Source: Siphonodentalium dalli (taxonomy: Eukaryota; Mollusca; Scaphopoda; Gadilida; Siphonodentaliidae). From it: a stretch of 64,000 nt of DNA. Positions 12,801 to 23,178 of this stretch are shown one piece after another. The notes below the pieces were generated by a model. The model had not been told where the DNA came from. It made no database searches and saw nothing but the letters and a program-made list of their open reading frames with translations. Each line of letters opens with the position of its first letter. The first letter of the stretch is position 1. The DNA lies in assembly GCA_032622095.1 (NCBI GenBank), contig CP136068.1:157799465-157863464 (forward strand), in the 5' to 3' direction. The position numbers and the translations under genes were made by a program.

Positions 12801-15800
12801 TAAATCAGATGATTTATTGAAGTTATGTCTGCATAAAATAACGCTTCCTGAAACGACATATATGTCGTTCTACTCCTCAACCGATAGACGACATATATGT
12901 TGTTCTACTCGCCAAAGGGTTAACCCTTTACCCAACAAAACGGCAAAAAACGCCCAAATAAAGCTTCAACAGCCTAAAATATCTTCGGTCTGTCTCAATA
13001 ACACCATACAAATATGGATATCATTGGAACCGGTTCATTGACCACATTGTGATGGTTACAGTTATGCCCTGTGCCAATGCATTCTCTTATATATGCGAGT
13101 CGACCATAGGTCGCCTCGCATTTATAAGAGAATGCATTGGCCTAAAAAAAAATTTATAATATTTTTCTACATTCTTTGACAATTTTATCATTTTTAATAT
13201 GTGTTAAGCCAATGCATTCTCTTATATATGCGAGGCGACCTATGGTCGACTCGCATATATAAGAGAATGCATTGGCACAGGGCCTGCCATGATAATGAAC
13301 CAAGTTGAGGTTGTTTGTGTAAAGCATGCAACTCTGGGGATCGAAGTTTTCTACATGATATTTTATTATCACAAATTAATAAAAATTTGAATTCATTTAA
13401 ATTTAATTAAATTAATTAAAAATGTATTGATAGAACTACACAAGTGTGTGAACTGGTTAACGTTATTGCATGAGTTTGTTGTGAAGCGATGTTAAAATGA
13501 GAACCGATAAACGAGTGCAATAATGTTAACATCTTCACAGAATGTTGTTGTTCTGTTTATTGCACACTCTGAAGATTGTAGCTTGTACTGAATATATACT
13601 AAAGTTTTGGTCAATATTGTTTCATTTAATTACCCCTTCAATGACGGGAGCTGTGCTGGTGTAGCATTAAAGTACCTGTGCCAGTGCATTCTTTTTTATA
13701 TGAGAGTCGCCCATTGGAGATATAAGAGAATGCACTGGCTTACAAGGTCAAGGTAAATATTGTTAGGCCAGTGCATTCTCTTATATATGCGAGGCTCCCT
13801 ATGGGAGACTCATATATAAGAGAATGCATTGGCACAGTGTTTTCGCAGTCATGAAAGGGTTAAACAACGTGTGATTTATGTAGACTTTACCTCAAAATTT
13901 TCTGTTAAAGTTAATGTCGCCAATGACATTGACGAAATGTGTATGAATTGTTCCAAGGACAAAACAAAAACATTCTATTGAATGCTTTGAAATCTTCTGT
14001 ATTTCACGGAAATAACCAATGGATGTACAATAAACATTACTATTAAAGAAATACAAATTAATATTAATACCTCTCCTTGACTTGACAGAAATTCATCCAC
14101 TTTTGAATGTGAAGAAACCACAAGAAAAACAAGCCAAAAAAGCAACAAATCGGATATCAAAACAAGGTCGACCCAGCAAAAACAAGAACTCTAAAGACTA
14201 TAAACAAAGTTCAGGTAAGAGTCATGATATACACCTCCCATAGGGAGCCTCACATATAGAAGAGAATGCACTGATGACTGTCGTCTGCTTGGGTCTGTGT
14301 GAGGCTCCATACACGAGTGCTATTTATCCCTTTCATGGTAGCCACGCTGGTGCAGCATTAAAGACCCTGTGTTGTCCATTTTCTTACATATGCGAGTCTC
14401 CCATAGGGAGCCCCGCATATATAAGAGAATGCACTGATGACTTGTCTGCTTGGGGCTGTGTGAGGCTCCATATAGGAGTGTTATTTAACCCTTTCATGGT
14501 AACCACGCTGGTGCAGCATTAAAGACCCTGTGTTGTCCATTTTCTTAGATATGCGAATCTCCCATAGGGAGCCCCACATATATAAGAGAATGCACTGGCT
14601 TGCAAGGTATATGAAAAGCTGTGTGATTGTGCAGCATTGTAGACCCTGTGCGAGTATCCCATAGGGAGAATATATTGGCCGAACAATATTAACCTTGACC
14701 TTGTAGCAAGTGCATTCTCTTATATATGCGAGGCTCCCTATTAATGAAATTAAAAGAATTTGGTATGCAAGCTTATTGGTTAGGAGCACAAGTCAAGTTC
14801 AACTATGGGTGAGGTCTGACAATTTACTGGCATTATCGACTTAAAGGTTTACTCCGGTCTAGATTATTTTTATCTTTGTCGATCACTGTAAATCCACTGA
14901 GAACGGTGCCAAAAAGATTTTTGTGAAAGGCCGCTCGTAACAGAAGTTATGCCGATTTAATGTTCTATCATGGATTATGCAGTCTAAAAAGTTAATATTC
15001 CCTCATGTGACTACTAGCGACATGCAGTGTCAAACTTGAAAGGCTCACGCAATTAGCTTTTATCTACCAATGCACACTGATCGTTTATACAGAAACGGCT
15101 GGACTATCGGAGCTGAAATTTTTTATATAGAGGTAATTTGACCACCCGGAAAATCTTATTAGATAGGCCCCGTTGACATCAGATGTCTTAACCCTTTGAG
15201 TGCCACGGTGTGTAAAATCGGCCCTAAAAAACTAAAAAATAATTGTTTTGTTTTAATTTTTTTTTTTAGAATTTTTTTTTTTTGGGTTGAAATTTTTTTG
15301 GGTATGCTTAAGCATGCTATAGCGAATTTAAAAACAAACTGGATAACACCTTAGGGGCATGTTATAACTCAAAAACTATCACCAAGTATTCATAGTAATA
15401 TTTTTGATGCCCATGAAAAACGTGAGATTCCCTGGCACTAAACCTACAAAATAAGTCTGTTAAAGAATATAAGAGAATGCATTGGCACAGGGTATATGGG
15501 TTGATACAAAAATCGGACCTGGCACTGAAAGGGTTAAATACTTAAAGGATTACACTAATTATTGATTAAATAAAATAATTAATTATATAACCAAAATGGT
15601 TGTAATCGGGTCAGTGACTATTTTTGTGCTTGGATGATAACTTTAGTCTTAATAAATAGTTTTGTATATGGATTACCCACATGAAAGTACAGATCAAGTT
15701 GGAATATGGGTGTCGTCTGCCCATTTTTACCAGTTATGGTCCTTGACTTATAATTTGCCGATTATTTTGGATTCTGGATTATAACTTTAGTTATAGCTGT

Positions 15801-18800
15801 TTGATTGTTTTCAAATTTGGTATATGAGTGAGTGTTCACATGTAAATACAGGTCAAGTTCATATTTGGTATATGAGTGAGTGTTCACATGTAAATACAGG
15901 TCAAGTTCATATTTGGTATATGAGTGAGTGTTCACATGTAAATACAGGTCAAGTTCATATTTGGTATATGAGTGAGTGTTCACATGTAAATACAGGTCAA
16001 GTTCATATTTGGTATATGAGTGAGTGTTCACAGGTAAATACAGGTCAAGTTCAAATTTGGTATATGAGTGAGTGTTCACATGTAAATACAAGTCCAGTTC
16101 ATATTTTGTTTAGGTGCATCCATTTTTACCAGAGTTATGGCCCTTTAGTTATCTGATTGTTTTCAAATTTGGTATATGGATTACTCAAATGAAAATATAG
16201 GTCATGTATGAACATGGATGAAGTGGCAGTACACAATTTATCTGGTTGTGGATGGTCTGAAAAACAGAAAATTAAGTATCTGGGGGGGGGGGCATAACAA
16301 ATTAGATGATACTGGCTTGAAGGTTTAGTTATTTCACCAAAAAAGTTTAAAATTTGGATACGTAACATGATTTTGTATTCAGTGGAGGCAAACTCTGAGT
16401 GTTTGGTTATAGCAAAATAGCCCGATTTCTCTCCCCTGAATTCTGTCATCTGCGTTTGAAAGAAAGTTTTTGGAAATTGCTATGATAACTTTTTTTCTAT
16501 TTCAAATATTTATCAGTTCTAACATAGCTCTATCATGTGGAAGATGCTTATTTACAGACATTCGCTCTGTTTTTGTGTTGAAAATGGTCAATTTGAGTCA
16601 AAATGTTTTTAAATTAAGCATTTTGTGTGCAAACTAAGAGGCATAACTCTTTACACATTGTATGAAGAAGCTAAAGTACAGAGATTTGATTACACCTAAC
16701 ATTTTGGTTGAAAATAAAACACTCTTGATGGGCCTATTCCATAGATAATGGCTCAGCATAGATTTGAAGTACAGTACCCCCTCCCAGGTTGGCCAAAATT
16801 ACTGGATATTGTGTATTGTACCTGAGGTCTGCCCAGTTATTTCTAACAGAGATGTGCCCATTTCAGACTTAGAATGCAGTGTTTAATCCAGTGTCTAATC
16901 ATATAAAACTATGTGTGTTACAGGTACTCAATCCGATTTGATGGTCCCCATATCATCAGATTGTAAACAACAACATTTTTTGAAATGCCGCTTCAGTTAT
17001 CAGAATCGATTAATTGTCCAAAAATAATGCTAAGTCAACTATAGTACAAAATTGCCCATAACCTGTTATTTATCAACATTTTGTTCAAAAAAAATTTGCC
17101 GGTTTGTCAAATATCTGACACAAAAAGCCACTTGATTTTAAAGTTATCCATCTTCACATGCAATTTGGTCAGAGAAAGTCTTCTCAACGACTGTTTACTG
17201 GGCCACTTAAAATTATCGGGGTGAAAAATAATTGATTTAAAACATCGATATCTGATCACTCTGAGCTTTGATGGGTGGGTTCAACGACTCGAATCAAAAT
17301 ATTTTTTACCCCCGAAGCCAAGGAAATAGTAATTTGCGAGTGTTAATTTGGATTATGCATCTTTAACACATTGACAGTTGGAAGCAAAGTTTGATTGAAT
17401 GATTGTTCCCGGATTAAAAATTTTCATTTCTAAATAAATCCACCAGTCAAATAAAGCCACCGGTCAAATAAATCCACCGGTCAAAAGTAAAGCCACCGGT
17501 CAAAAGTAAAGCCACTGGTCAAATAAAGCCACTGGTCAAATAAAGCCACTGGTGAAAAGTAAAGCCACTGGTCAAATAAAGCCACTGGTCAAATAAAGAG
17601 ACCTTATATGTTTGATTGAATGATTCATTCATGAATGTTTTATTTATTATTTCTAAATAAAGTGGTCGGTCAAACAAAGCCACCAGTTAGATGTGTGGTT
17701 CTCCTGGGACTGTATTAAGCTTATTTCTAATTCCTCATGCCTTTGTTGACTGTATTAGCTTATTTCTAATTCCTCATGCCTTCGTTGACTGTATTAGATT
17801 ATTATGCCCCCAACTTGAAGTCGGCGGGTATATAGTCGACGTCTCCGGCCGTACGTCCGTACAAACATTTTGCATTATTGTTCAGCAACCGCTGGGCAGA
17901 TTTAGCTGATATTTGGTATGGTGATAGAGCAGCATGGGGGAACAGCTACATGCATAGCGCGGGTTTCGTCCACCCATTTTCACCAGAGTTATGGCCCTTT
18001 TTTTACTTAGAAAATTCAATTTTTTCCGTCTGTACAAACATTTTGCATTATTGTTCAGCAACCGCTGGGCAGATTTAGCTGATATTTGGCATGGTGATAG
18101 AGCAGCATGGGGGAACAGCTACATGCATAGTGCGGGTTTCGTCCACCCATTTTCACCAGAGTTATGGCCCTTTTTTTACTTAGAAAATTTAATTTTCTCG
18201 TGTTTTTTGGGTTCCAGATGATAGCGTCAGCTTTGGTGGTACGATTGCAAATCCCGTATTTTTGTGGATCAGTTATATGAAAATACATGTCAAGTGCGAA
18301 TTTGGGTATGATCTGATAAATTTTTGCCAGAGTTATGGCCCTTTTTTCAACTTAGAAAATTTAAATTTTGTCCGTCCGTAGAAACATTTTGCATTATTGT
18401 TCAGCAACCGCTGGGCAGATTTAGCTGATATTTGGTATGGTGATAGAGCAGCATGGGGGAACAGCTACATGCATAGCGCGGGTTTCGTCCACCCATTTTC
18501 ATCAGAGTTATGGCCCTTTTTTTACTTAGAAAATTCAATTTTTCTCTTGTTTTTTTTGGTTTCTAGATGATAGCATGAGTTTTGGTGGTACGATTGCAAA
18601 TCCCGTATTTTTGTGTATCATTTATATGAAAATACATGTCAAGTGCGAATTTGGGTATGATCTGATGATTTTTATGAAGAGTTATGGCCCTTTTTTCAAC
18701 TTAGAAAATTTGAATTTTCGCTTGTTTTTGGGTTTCCACATCGCTTGTTTTTGGGTTTCCGGAATTTCTAGTACGAACTTCTTTTGGAATGGTCATATAG

Positions 18801-18968
18801 ACCTCCTCGGATATCCGCAGTTTCGTCCATGCTTAATCCGAAATTGCTACGGTCGGGGGCAAATGCCATGCGACAGCGTACCTCTTGTTTCTAATTTTCT
18901 CATGCCTTCATTGACTGTATTAGATTATTTCTAATCTCCTTCGTTTACTTCTAGATGGCACTGGATGA
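737..18968 (+). CDS. 3' part of a multi-exon host gene, probable nuclear protein of unknown function
   Basis: Four internal exons and a possible terminal exon join in one open frame with matching intron phases: 737-803, 3409-3508, 4250-4373, 14089-14214 and 18955-18968. Each internal exon is bounded by AG and GT. The encoded part starts acidic (a run of Asp/Glu in exon 2), then becomes Lys/Arg rich with a nuclear-localisation-like KRKKTK in exon 3 and an AT-hook-like GRPSKNK in exon 4. The 5' end lies upstream of the window. Introns are 2.6, 0.74, 9.7 and 4.7 kb and are filled with transposons. I do not recognise the family; a chromatin or DNA-binding role is only suggested by composition. 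The frame agreement over four exons makes chance unlikely; the last exon is the weakest part. Confidence 0.6.
1444..3045. mobile_element. non-autonomous hAT-like element with intact 8-bp target duplication
   Basis: The left end starts CAGGCCTCAGCTTGCAGG and the right end reads, inverted, CAGGCCTCAGCTTACCAGG after a short unpaired start. The flanks 1436-1443 and 3046-3053 are both TACCTGAT, a perfect 8-bp target duplication as expected of hAT transposons. No transposase frame is visible in the 1.6 kb. Short repeats of 'atagggagaagtga' lie just inside the left end and 'cttctccctgg' inside the right. It sits in the intron between exons 737-803 and 3409-3508. Confidence 0.8.
1635..2261. mobile_element. 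nested terminal-inverted-repeat element
   Basis: The left end TTTAAAGGGGTACTGTACCC is matched by the inverted right end (gtgtacagtacccctttaaa). The 627-bp unit has no supported gene and lies wholly inside the hAT-like element, so it inserted later. Confidence 0.6.
3409..3508 (+). CDS. internal exon of the nuclear-protein gene, acidic
   Basis: The acceptor is aaatttag and the donor is ATATG|gtgaga. The exon is 100 bases. Joined to the previous exon it completes a Ser codon and stays open through an acidic run (DEEEED) and a Pro/Asp/Glu-rich stretch, ending in phase 0. Confidence 0.6.
3882..3959. repeat. 21-bp tandem repeat, four copies
   Basis: The unit tgtagcgatgctatttctac starts at 3882, 3903, 3924 and 3945 with one or two substitutions per copy. 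It is intronic. Confidence 0.85.
4250..4373 (+). CDS. internal exon of the nuclear-protein gene, basic with NLS-like motif
   Basis: The acceptor is atttcacag and the donor is GGATG|gtaagt, a near-consensus site. The 124 bases are open in the inherited frame and encode a Lys-rich segment with KKKSS and PSKRKKTKS. It ends in phase 1. Confidence 0.65.
4685..4917. repeat. irregular cluster of TAGACCGCCA motifs in both orientations
   Basis: About twelve copies of tagaccgcca or its inverse tggcggtcta occur at uneven spacing of 12 to 30 bases, several as facing pairs that could form small hairpins. Spacers are unique. It is intronic. Confidence 0.7.
6505..7728. mobile_element. nested long-inverted-repeat element
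   Basis: The left end (gagagcgttccgatgaatgg, then ccatatttccgactaaatcc) is repeated inverted at 7672-7728. A separate copy of one end lies at 28618-28720. The 1.2 kb between has no supported gene. It fills the gap in the transposase relic. Confidence 0.55.
7770..8220. repeat. diverged tandem repeat of about 100-110 bp
   Basis: Four to five copies carry 'gggataactctatttacct' followed by 'ttaaattacatcaacatt' and a variable 'atactg' segment. Copies differ by indels, so the array is old. Confidence 0.6.
10145..10544. mobile_element. TTAA-flanked MITE (piggyBac-like) carrying a pair of 69-bp palindromes
   Basis: The ends are TTAACCCTTTACCCAAC and its inverse, with TTAA on both sides as for piggyBac-type elements. 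Inside are two near-perfect palindromes at 10298-10366 and 10446-10514 in opposite orientation, separated by AT-rich sequence. It interrupts the right side of the hAT-like relic at a 'catggaattttgttt' site. Confidence 0.75.
10581..10622. repeat. 14-bp tandem repeat, three copies
   Basis: The unit accctgtgatatgg is repeated three times at the right end of the hAT-like relic, which blurs the exact end of that element. Confidence 0.8.
10623..11636. other. intronic stretch with no supported gene
   Basis: An open minus-strand frame of 94 residues (10797-11081) has no recognisable motif, and its neighbourhood shows no splice or promoter signal that would support it. I see no clear repeat structure here. 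Confidence 0.4.
11634..11871. repeat. 39-bp tandem repeat, about five copies
   Basis: The unit begins cttaagtgtcacaccgtgga and continues with a ggcagcacagt end. The first two copies are shortened by loss of the caggcagcacag part. Because 39 is divisible by three, several frames are open through it; these are not genes. Confidence 0.9.
11889..12110. repeat. 44-bp tandem repeat, five copies
   Basis: The unit starts tgagggaatactatgataac and includes 'agggctatcttaataatcgg'. It directly follows the 39-bp array, with one diverged last copy. Confidence 0.9.
12337..12414. repeat. hairpin-forming inverted repeat
   Basis: The arm ttattttcaatggaagggaa is repeated inverted about 40 bases later around an AT-rich centre with tctagac. 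It lies in the intron and is probably the core of a small fold-back element. Confidence 0.7.
12582..12923. mobile_element. TTAA-flanked MITE
   Basis: The ends are TTAACCCTTTGG and its inverse (ccaaagggttaa), with TTAA at both edges. The interior contains repeated 'acgtca' and 'gacatatatgt' motifs and no gene. Its right TTAA is shared with the next MITE. Confidence 0.65.
12920..13287. mobile_element. TTAA MITE with palindrome pair, right end missing
   Basis: It starts TTAACCCTTTACCCAAC and matches the copy at 10145, with palindromes at 13073-13141 and 13208-13276. After 'ggcacagggcc' the similarity stops and no inverted terminal end follows, so this copy is truncated. Confidence 0.65.
13628..13862. 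mobile_element. TTAA-flanked MITE, 'ATGACGGGAGC' subfamily with diverged palindromes
   Basis: It starts near ttaattaccccttcaatgac and ends with tcatgaaagggttaa. It holds two palindromic blocks (about 13680-13740 and 13766-13834) whose centre is CTCCCTATGGGAG rather than the CGACC..GGTCG centre of the other subfamily. Related tandem pieces fill 14225-14750. Confidence 0.55.
14089..14214 (+). CDS. internal exon of the nuclear-protein gene, Lys-rich
   Basis: The acceptor follows a pyrimidine tract (ctctccttgacttgacag) and the donor is TTCAG|gtaaga. The 126 bases continue the phase-1 frame without a stop and encode a strongly basic segment (KKPQEKQAKKA, then GRPSKNKNSK). The site strength and frame match link it to the exon 9.7 kb upstream, across an intron full of transposons. 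Confidence 0.6.
14225..14750. repeat. tandem pieces of the CTCCCTATGGGAG palindrome subfamily
   Basis: Units of about 165 bp carry 'cccatagggagcc', 'tataagagaatgcact' and 'ccctttcatggta', recurring at roughly 14230, 14390, 14560 and 14700. This follows directly after exon 14089-14214. Confidence 0.5.
15188..15537. mobile_element. TTAA-flanked MITE with half of a palindrome module
   Basis: The ends are TTAACCCTTTGAGTGCCA and, inverted, TTAACCCTTTCAGTGCCA. Near the right end, 15466-15492 carries 'tataagagaatgcattggca' and 'cagggt', one arm of the palindrome seen in other MITE families. Confidence 0.65.
15819..16106. repeat. 48-bp tandem repeat, about six copies
   Basis: Units include tatatgagtgagtgttcaca and 'tgtaaatacaggtcaagttc'. 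Both strands are open across the array because 48 is a multiple of three; no gene is supported. Confidence 0.9.
16918..17367. mobile_element. 'GGTACTCAATCCGA' inverted-repeat element
   Basis: It starts aggtactcaatccgatttga and contains the family signature 'cgactcgaatcaaaatattt' near its other end. Related copies lie at 33551, 34277, 35640, 39887 and 45054. Confidence 0.55.
17448..17600. repeat. degenerate 17-bp tandem repeat
   Basis: About nine copies of ccactggtcaaataaag or close variants (some ending 'aaaagtaaag') follow one another. Confidence 0.8.
17862..18790. repeat. three copies of a molluscan-type dispersed repeat
   Basis: The block with 'attattgttcagcaaccgct' and 'gagttatggcccttttttta' occurs near 17862, 18036 and 18384, with intervening 'gatagcgtcagctttggtgg' segments duplicated as well. 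The 'agttatggccctt' signature is common in bivalve repeats (inference from memory). Confidence 0.7.
18955..18968 (+). CDS. possible terminal coding exon of the nuclear-protein gene
   Basis: After a pyrimidine-rich acceptor (tcgtttacttctag) the inherited phase gives Asp-Gly-Thr-Gly and then TGA. The exon would contribute only four residues, so its support is the splice site alone. A similar ttctag acceptor near 18567 lies inside a dispersed repeat and was judged less likely. Confidence 0.3.
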
Positions 18969-19040
18969 AACCAGGATTAAAAGAACAGAAGGATATCTGA
19001 ACATAGCTTAAGCGACTGTATAGATAAGAATCTGCTATTA

Positions 19041-19590
19041 CAGTTCATATACAGTTACAGTACTACAGCTAGCCACAGTGATTTCTATTTACTATGCTGT
19101 CAAAGGGGAAATCATCTGAGATGAAAAACAGTTCATATACAGTTATAGTACTACAGCTAGCCACAGTGATTTCTATTTACTATGCTGTCAAAGGGGGAAA
19201 TCATCTGAGATGAAAAACAGTTCATTTACAGTTACAGTGCTACAGCTAGCCACAGTGATTTCTATTTACTATGCTGTCAAAGGGGGAAATCATCTGAGAT
19301 GAAAAACAGTTCATTTACAGTTACAGTGCTACAGCTAGCCACAGTGATTTCTATTTACTATGCTGTCAAAGGGGGAAATCATCTGAGATGAAAAACAGTT
19401 CATTTACAGTTACAGTGCTACAGCTAGCCACAGTGATTTCTATTTACTATGCTGTCAAAGGGGGAAATCATCTGAGATGAAAAACAGTTCATATACAGTT
19501 ACAGTGCTACAGCTAGCTACAGTGATTTCTATTTACTATGCTGTCAAAGGGGGAAATCATCTGAGATGAAAAACAGTTCATTGCCTGGTA
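19041..19590. repeat. 88-89-bp tandem repeat, about six copies
   Basis: Units carry 'ctacagctagccacagtgat' and 'gggggaaatcatctgagatg'. Copies are over 95% alike by eye, suggesting recent expansion. Confidence 0.9.
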
Positions 19591-19689
19591 CTACTCACAG
19601 TGATTTCTAAATTATGTCAAAAGATGAAATCATCTAGGCTCGGTGCTAATTATCTAGTTAGACATTGGCAAGCAGAAATAGTCTCGAAT

Positions 19690-19890
19690 TCACGCACCAA
19701 TATTATTCATCTTCATACCATTCAGCTGACAGTTTCGACTATTCACAATCTAATATTCATCTTCATACCATTCAACAGACAGTTTCGAATATTCACACTC
19801 TTAACATTATTCATCTTCATACGATTCAGCTGACCGTTATGACTATTCACACTCTAACATTATTCATCTTCACACCATTCAACAGATAAT
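19690..19890. repeat. about 50-bp tandem repeat, four copies
   Basis: Units carry 'attattcatcttcataccat' followed by 'tcagctgacagtttcgacta' with substitutions. Confidence 0.75.
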
Positions 19891-20177
19891 GCACTTCGTT
19901 GCCATGGTTATTTTCAGTCAGTCATTGGATGTCTTTGTCCATTCTGATTGAGTTATAGTTCATCAATAAATCTGTCATTACCAAATCTGTTTGACTATAA
20001 TGATACGACCCACACACTAAGCTCAGAGCCATGTATAGGTAACAGGCACACATAGTTATAATATACTGTGTCAAAAATTGGTCTCCGAGACTTCCGGCAG
20101 TGGTCATACAAAAGTGCTACTTCACAGTATTTACTTATTTATAAACAGTTATTATTAATAAATAATTTCATTTTTTA

Positions 20178-21985
20178 GCTCAACTTGCTTTGTAAGTTTG
20201 AGCTATTGCCATGGGTTGGCGTCCGTCGTCCGTCGTCCGTGTGTCCGTGAACAATTTCCTTTGGCGCGGGCTACAGGTCGTATCTTTGGTCTGCTCTTTA
20301 TGAAATTTGTCATGAATGTTGACATTGACATGTAGATGGGAAAGAGTCATTTTGGGGTCATTCGGCCAAAAAACATGGCCGCTGGTGGCCATCTTGGATT
20401 TCAAAATTAAATCCATTGGCGCGGGCTACAGGCCGTACTGTTTGTGTGATCATCATAAAATTTGTCATGAATGTTGACATTTACATGTAGATGGGAACGA
20501 GTCATTTTAGGATCATTCGGCCAAAAAATATGGCCGCTGGTGGCCATCTTGGATTTTACTCTTTGCATCACTAAATCCTTTGACACATCCTACAGACCAC
20601 ATCTCTGAGCCGATCATCACCAAACTTCATATGGATCATCGGGGAGACCTCTAGATGGGAACGAGTCATTTTGGGGTCATTTGGCCAAAAAACAAGGCCG
20701 CCGTCAGCCATCTTGTATTTTACTCTTTGCATCACTAATTACTTTCGCGCGGGCTACAGGTCGTATCTTTGGTCGGATCTTTGTGAAATTTGTCACGATT
20801 GTTGACATTGACATGTAGATGGGAACGAGTCATTTTGGGGTCATTTGGCCAAAAAACATGGCCGCAGCAGCCATATTGGATTTTACTCTTTGCATCACTA
20901 AATACTTTCACACACACCTACAGACCACAACCCTGATCCGATCATCACCAAACTTCATATGGATCATCGGGGTGACCTCTTGATGGGAACAAGTCATTTT
21001 GGTGTCATTCGGCAAAAAAATATGGCCACCAATGGCCATTTTGGATTTTACTCTAAGTCTCTTTGTATGACTAAATATTTCTACAAAATCCATTAGCATG
21101 GGTTATAGACCGATCCGTTTGTTTAATCTTCATGAAATTTGTCATGGATGTTGACATTGACATGTAGATGGGAACGAGTCATTTTGGGGTCATTCGGCAA
21201 AAAAACATGGCCGCAGTCAGCCATATTGGATTTTACTCTTTGCATCACTAAATACTTTCACACACACCTACAGACCACAACCCTGATCCGATCATCACCA
21301 AACTTCATATGGATCATCGGGGAGACCTCTAGATGGGAACGAGTCATTTTGGGGTCATTTGGCCAAAAAACAAGGCCGCCGTCAGCCATCTTGTATTTTA
21401 CTCTTTGCATCACTAATTACTATCGCGCGGGCTACAGGTCGTATCTTTGGTCGGATCTTTGTGAAATTTGTCACGATTGTTGACATTGACATGTAGATGG
21501 GAACGAGTCATTTTGGGGTCATTTGGCCAAAAAACATGGCCGCAGTCAGCCATATTGGATTTTACTCTTTGCATCACTAAATACTTTCACACACACCTAC
21601 AGACCACAACCCTGATCCGATCATCACCAAACTTCATATGGATCATCGGGGTGACCTCTTGATGGGAACAAGTCATTTTGGTGTCATTCGGCAAAAAAAT
21701 ATGGCCACCAATGGCCATTTTGGATTTTACTCTAAGTCTCTTTGTATGACTAAATATTTCTATAAAATCCATTAGCATGGGTTATAGACAGATCCGTTTG
21801 TTTAATCTTCATGAAATTTGTCATGGATGTTGACATTGACATGTAGATGGGAACGAGTCATTTTGGGGTCATTCGGCAAAAAAACATGGCCGCCAGTGGC
21901 CATTTTAGAATTTACTCTTTGCATCACTAAATCCTTTGGCACGTCCCTCCATTTACTGTCAACCATTAAATTATTCCCCTACCTA
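20178..21985. repeat. tandem array of about 160-bp units, roughly ten copies
   Basis: Each unit carries 'acatgtagatgggaacgagt', 'ggccaaaaaacatggccgc' and 'ccatcttggattttactctt'. Larger two-unit blocks are themselves duplicated (about 20740-21060 against 21410-21730). The array is flanked by 'agctcaacttg' at 20178 and, inverted, 'aagttgagct' at 21984, so it probably forms the body of a mobile element. Open frames here are periodic artefacts. Confidence 0.8.
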
Positions 21986-22043
21986 AGTTGAGCTACAGTG
22001 TCATTGACACTTTCATTAGATAAATATTTTCATTTGTTAGCTT

Positions 22044-22142
22044 AACCCTTTCATGACTGGAGCTACAGTGTTGCAGTGTTAAAAATCCTGTGCCAGTGCA
22101 TTCTCTTATAGATGCAAGTCTCCCATAGGGAGATTCATCCAG
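22044..22142. mobile_element. left part of a TTAA MITE
   Basis: It starts ttaaccctttcatgactgga and includes one diverged palindrome arm ('gtgcattctcttatagatgc', 'ctcccatagggag'). No matching right end was found; a different hairpin element follows. Confidence 0.5.
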
Positions 22143-22299
22143 CCCCTGTTAGGCCACGTTGGCATCCCATTTGGCTTGGTGGGCCAGAAACCACACAAGA
22201 ATGCATGTGTCATGCCATTTACGGACAACCGTTTTCACCTCACTAGAGAGACCTACATATAGACACAGTTCAATAAGCAGGTTCACTGCATAAACATAC

Positions 22300-22500
22300 A
22301 GCCCCTGTTTTAAGTGCGACAGGTCAAAGTTCTGGAGGTGCATTCCATATATGGAACTTTTGAATATTCATGATTCCATATATGGTATTCATGAATAATC
22401 AAAAGCTCCTTATATGGAATCATGAATATTCAAAAGTACCATATATGAAATCCACCTCCAGAACTTTGATCTGTAGCACTTAAACTGCGGAAAGGGGGCT
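22300..22500. repeat. long hairpin, about 200 bp
   Basis: The left arm (agcccctgttttaagtgcga, then 'tcaaagttctggaggtg') is matched inverted by the right arm ('cacctccagaactttgatct', then 'gggggct'). The inner part has nested repeats of 'ccatatatgg' and 'atgaatattcaaaag'. Confidence 0.75.
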
Positions 22501-23069
22501 GGATGAATCCAATATGGCCGCGAATCAGTGATCTCGCTTATTACTGTAACATGTGTCATTAATTTTTAGGGTCTACCAGTAGCAAAACCGTATGAACCCT
22601 CCTATCAAAACGAAAATCGCTAAACAACCCATAATGTCAACTCTGACCTTCCTGAGCACATCTGCTGCGTTGCCTCAACCAGTAAACCATAAAGGCAAGT
22701 GGATCGGATGATTTGGGGACATACCACGGCTGTTTGGGGTTGATTTGGTCAAAAAAAATTTGAAAGTCCTCGAAAATATGCAGGATTTTTGCTTATGATG
22801 GCAGCCATCTTGGATTTGGAGTCACATGATATTAAATTGTTTTAATAGAGTCCAATTATTTAGCACAACCCATCCCGATATTGAAAATATACATGCCTTG
22901 CCTCTACTAAAAAAGTATACAAGGAACCATTATTGAACATTTGCCCCAACACTAATATATATAGCTTTATGACAAATTTATGCGATCCTTTTCATGGTTC
23001 TTTCCCTAAACATCATTCCAGATGCCTTGCATAATATAAATTTATTATACAATGATGTGTACAGTATGT

Positions 23070-23178
23070 GTTTTTCTTGTACGAGTCCAGGTTGTGGTGA
23101 AAAGTCATATTGGACGAGACATGCAGTGTCGTGTCCAATATAACTTTTCACCACAACCTGGACGAGTACAAGAAAAAC
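23070..23178. repeat. near-perfect hairpin with about 50-bp arms
   Basis: The left arm gtttttcttgtacgagtcca continues through 'ggttgtggtgaaaagt' and is matched inverted on the right, closing around a loop with 'atgcagt'. Mismatches are few, so it is either young or maintained. Confidence 0.8.

Noticed and set aside
15762-16156. Repeat frames of about 110 residues on both strands
   Set aside because: They follow the 48-bp tandem repeat.
18566-18934. Acceptor-like ttctag with a 119-residue open frame
   Set aside because: It lies in a repeat present in three copies; the other copies have the same pseudo-site.
20180-21778. Several frames with similar proteins (for example FWPNDPKMT)
   Set aside because: They are periodic readings of the 160-bp repeat array, on both strands, with no common full-length product.
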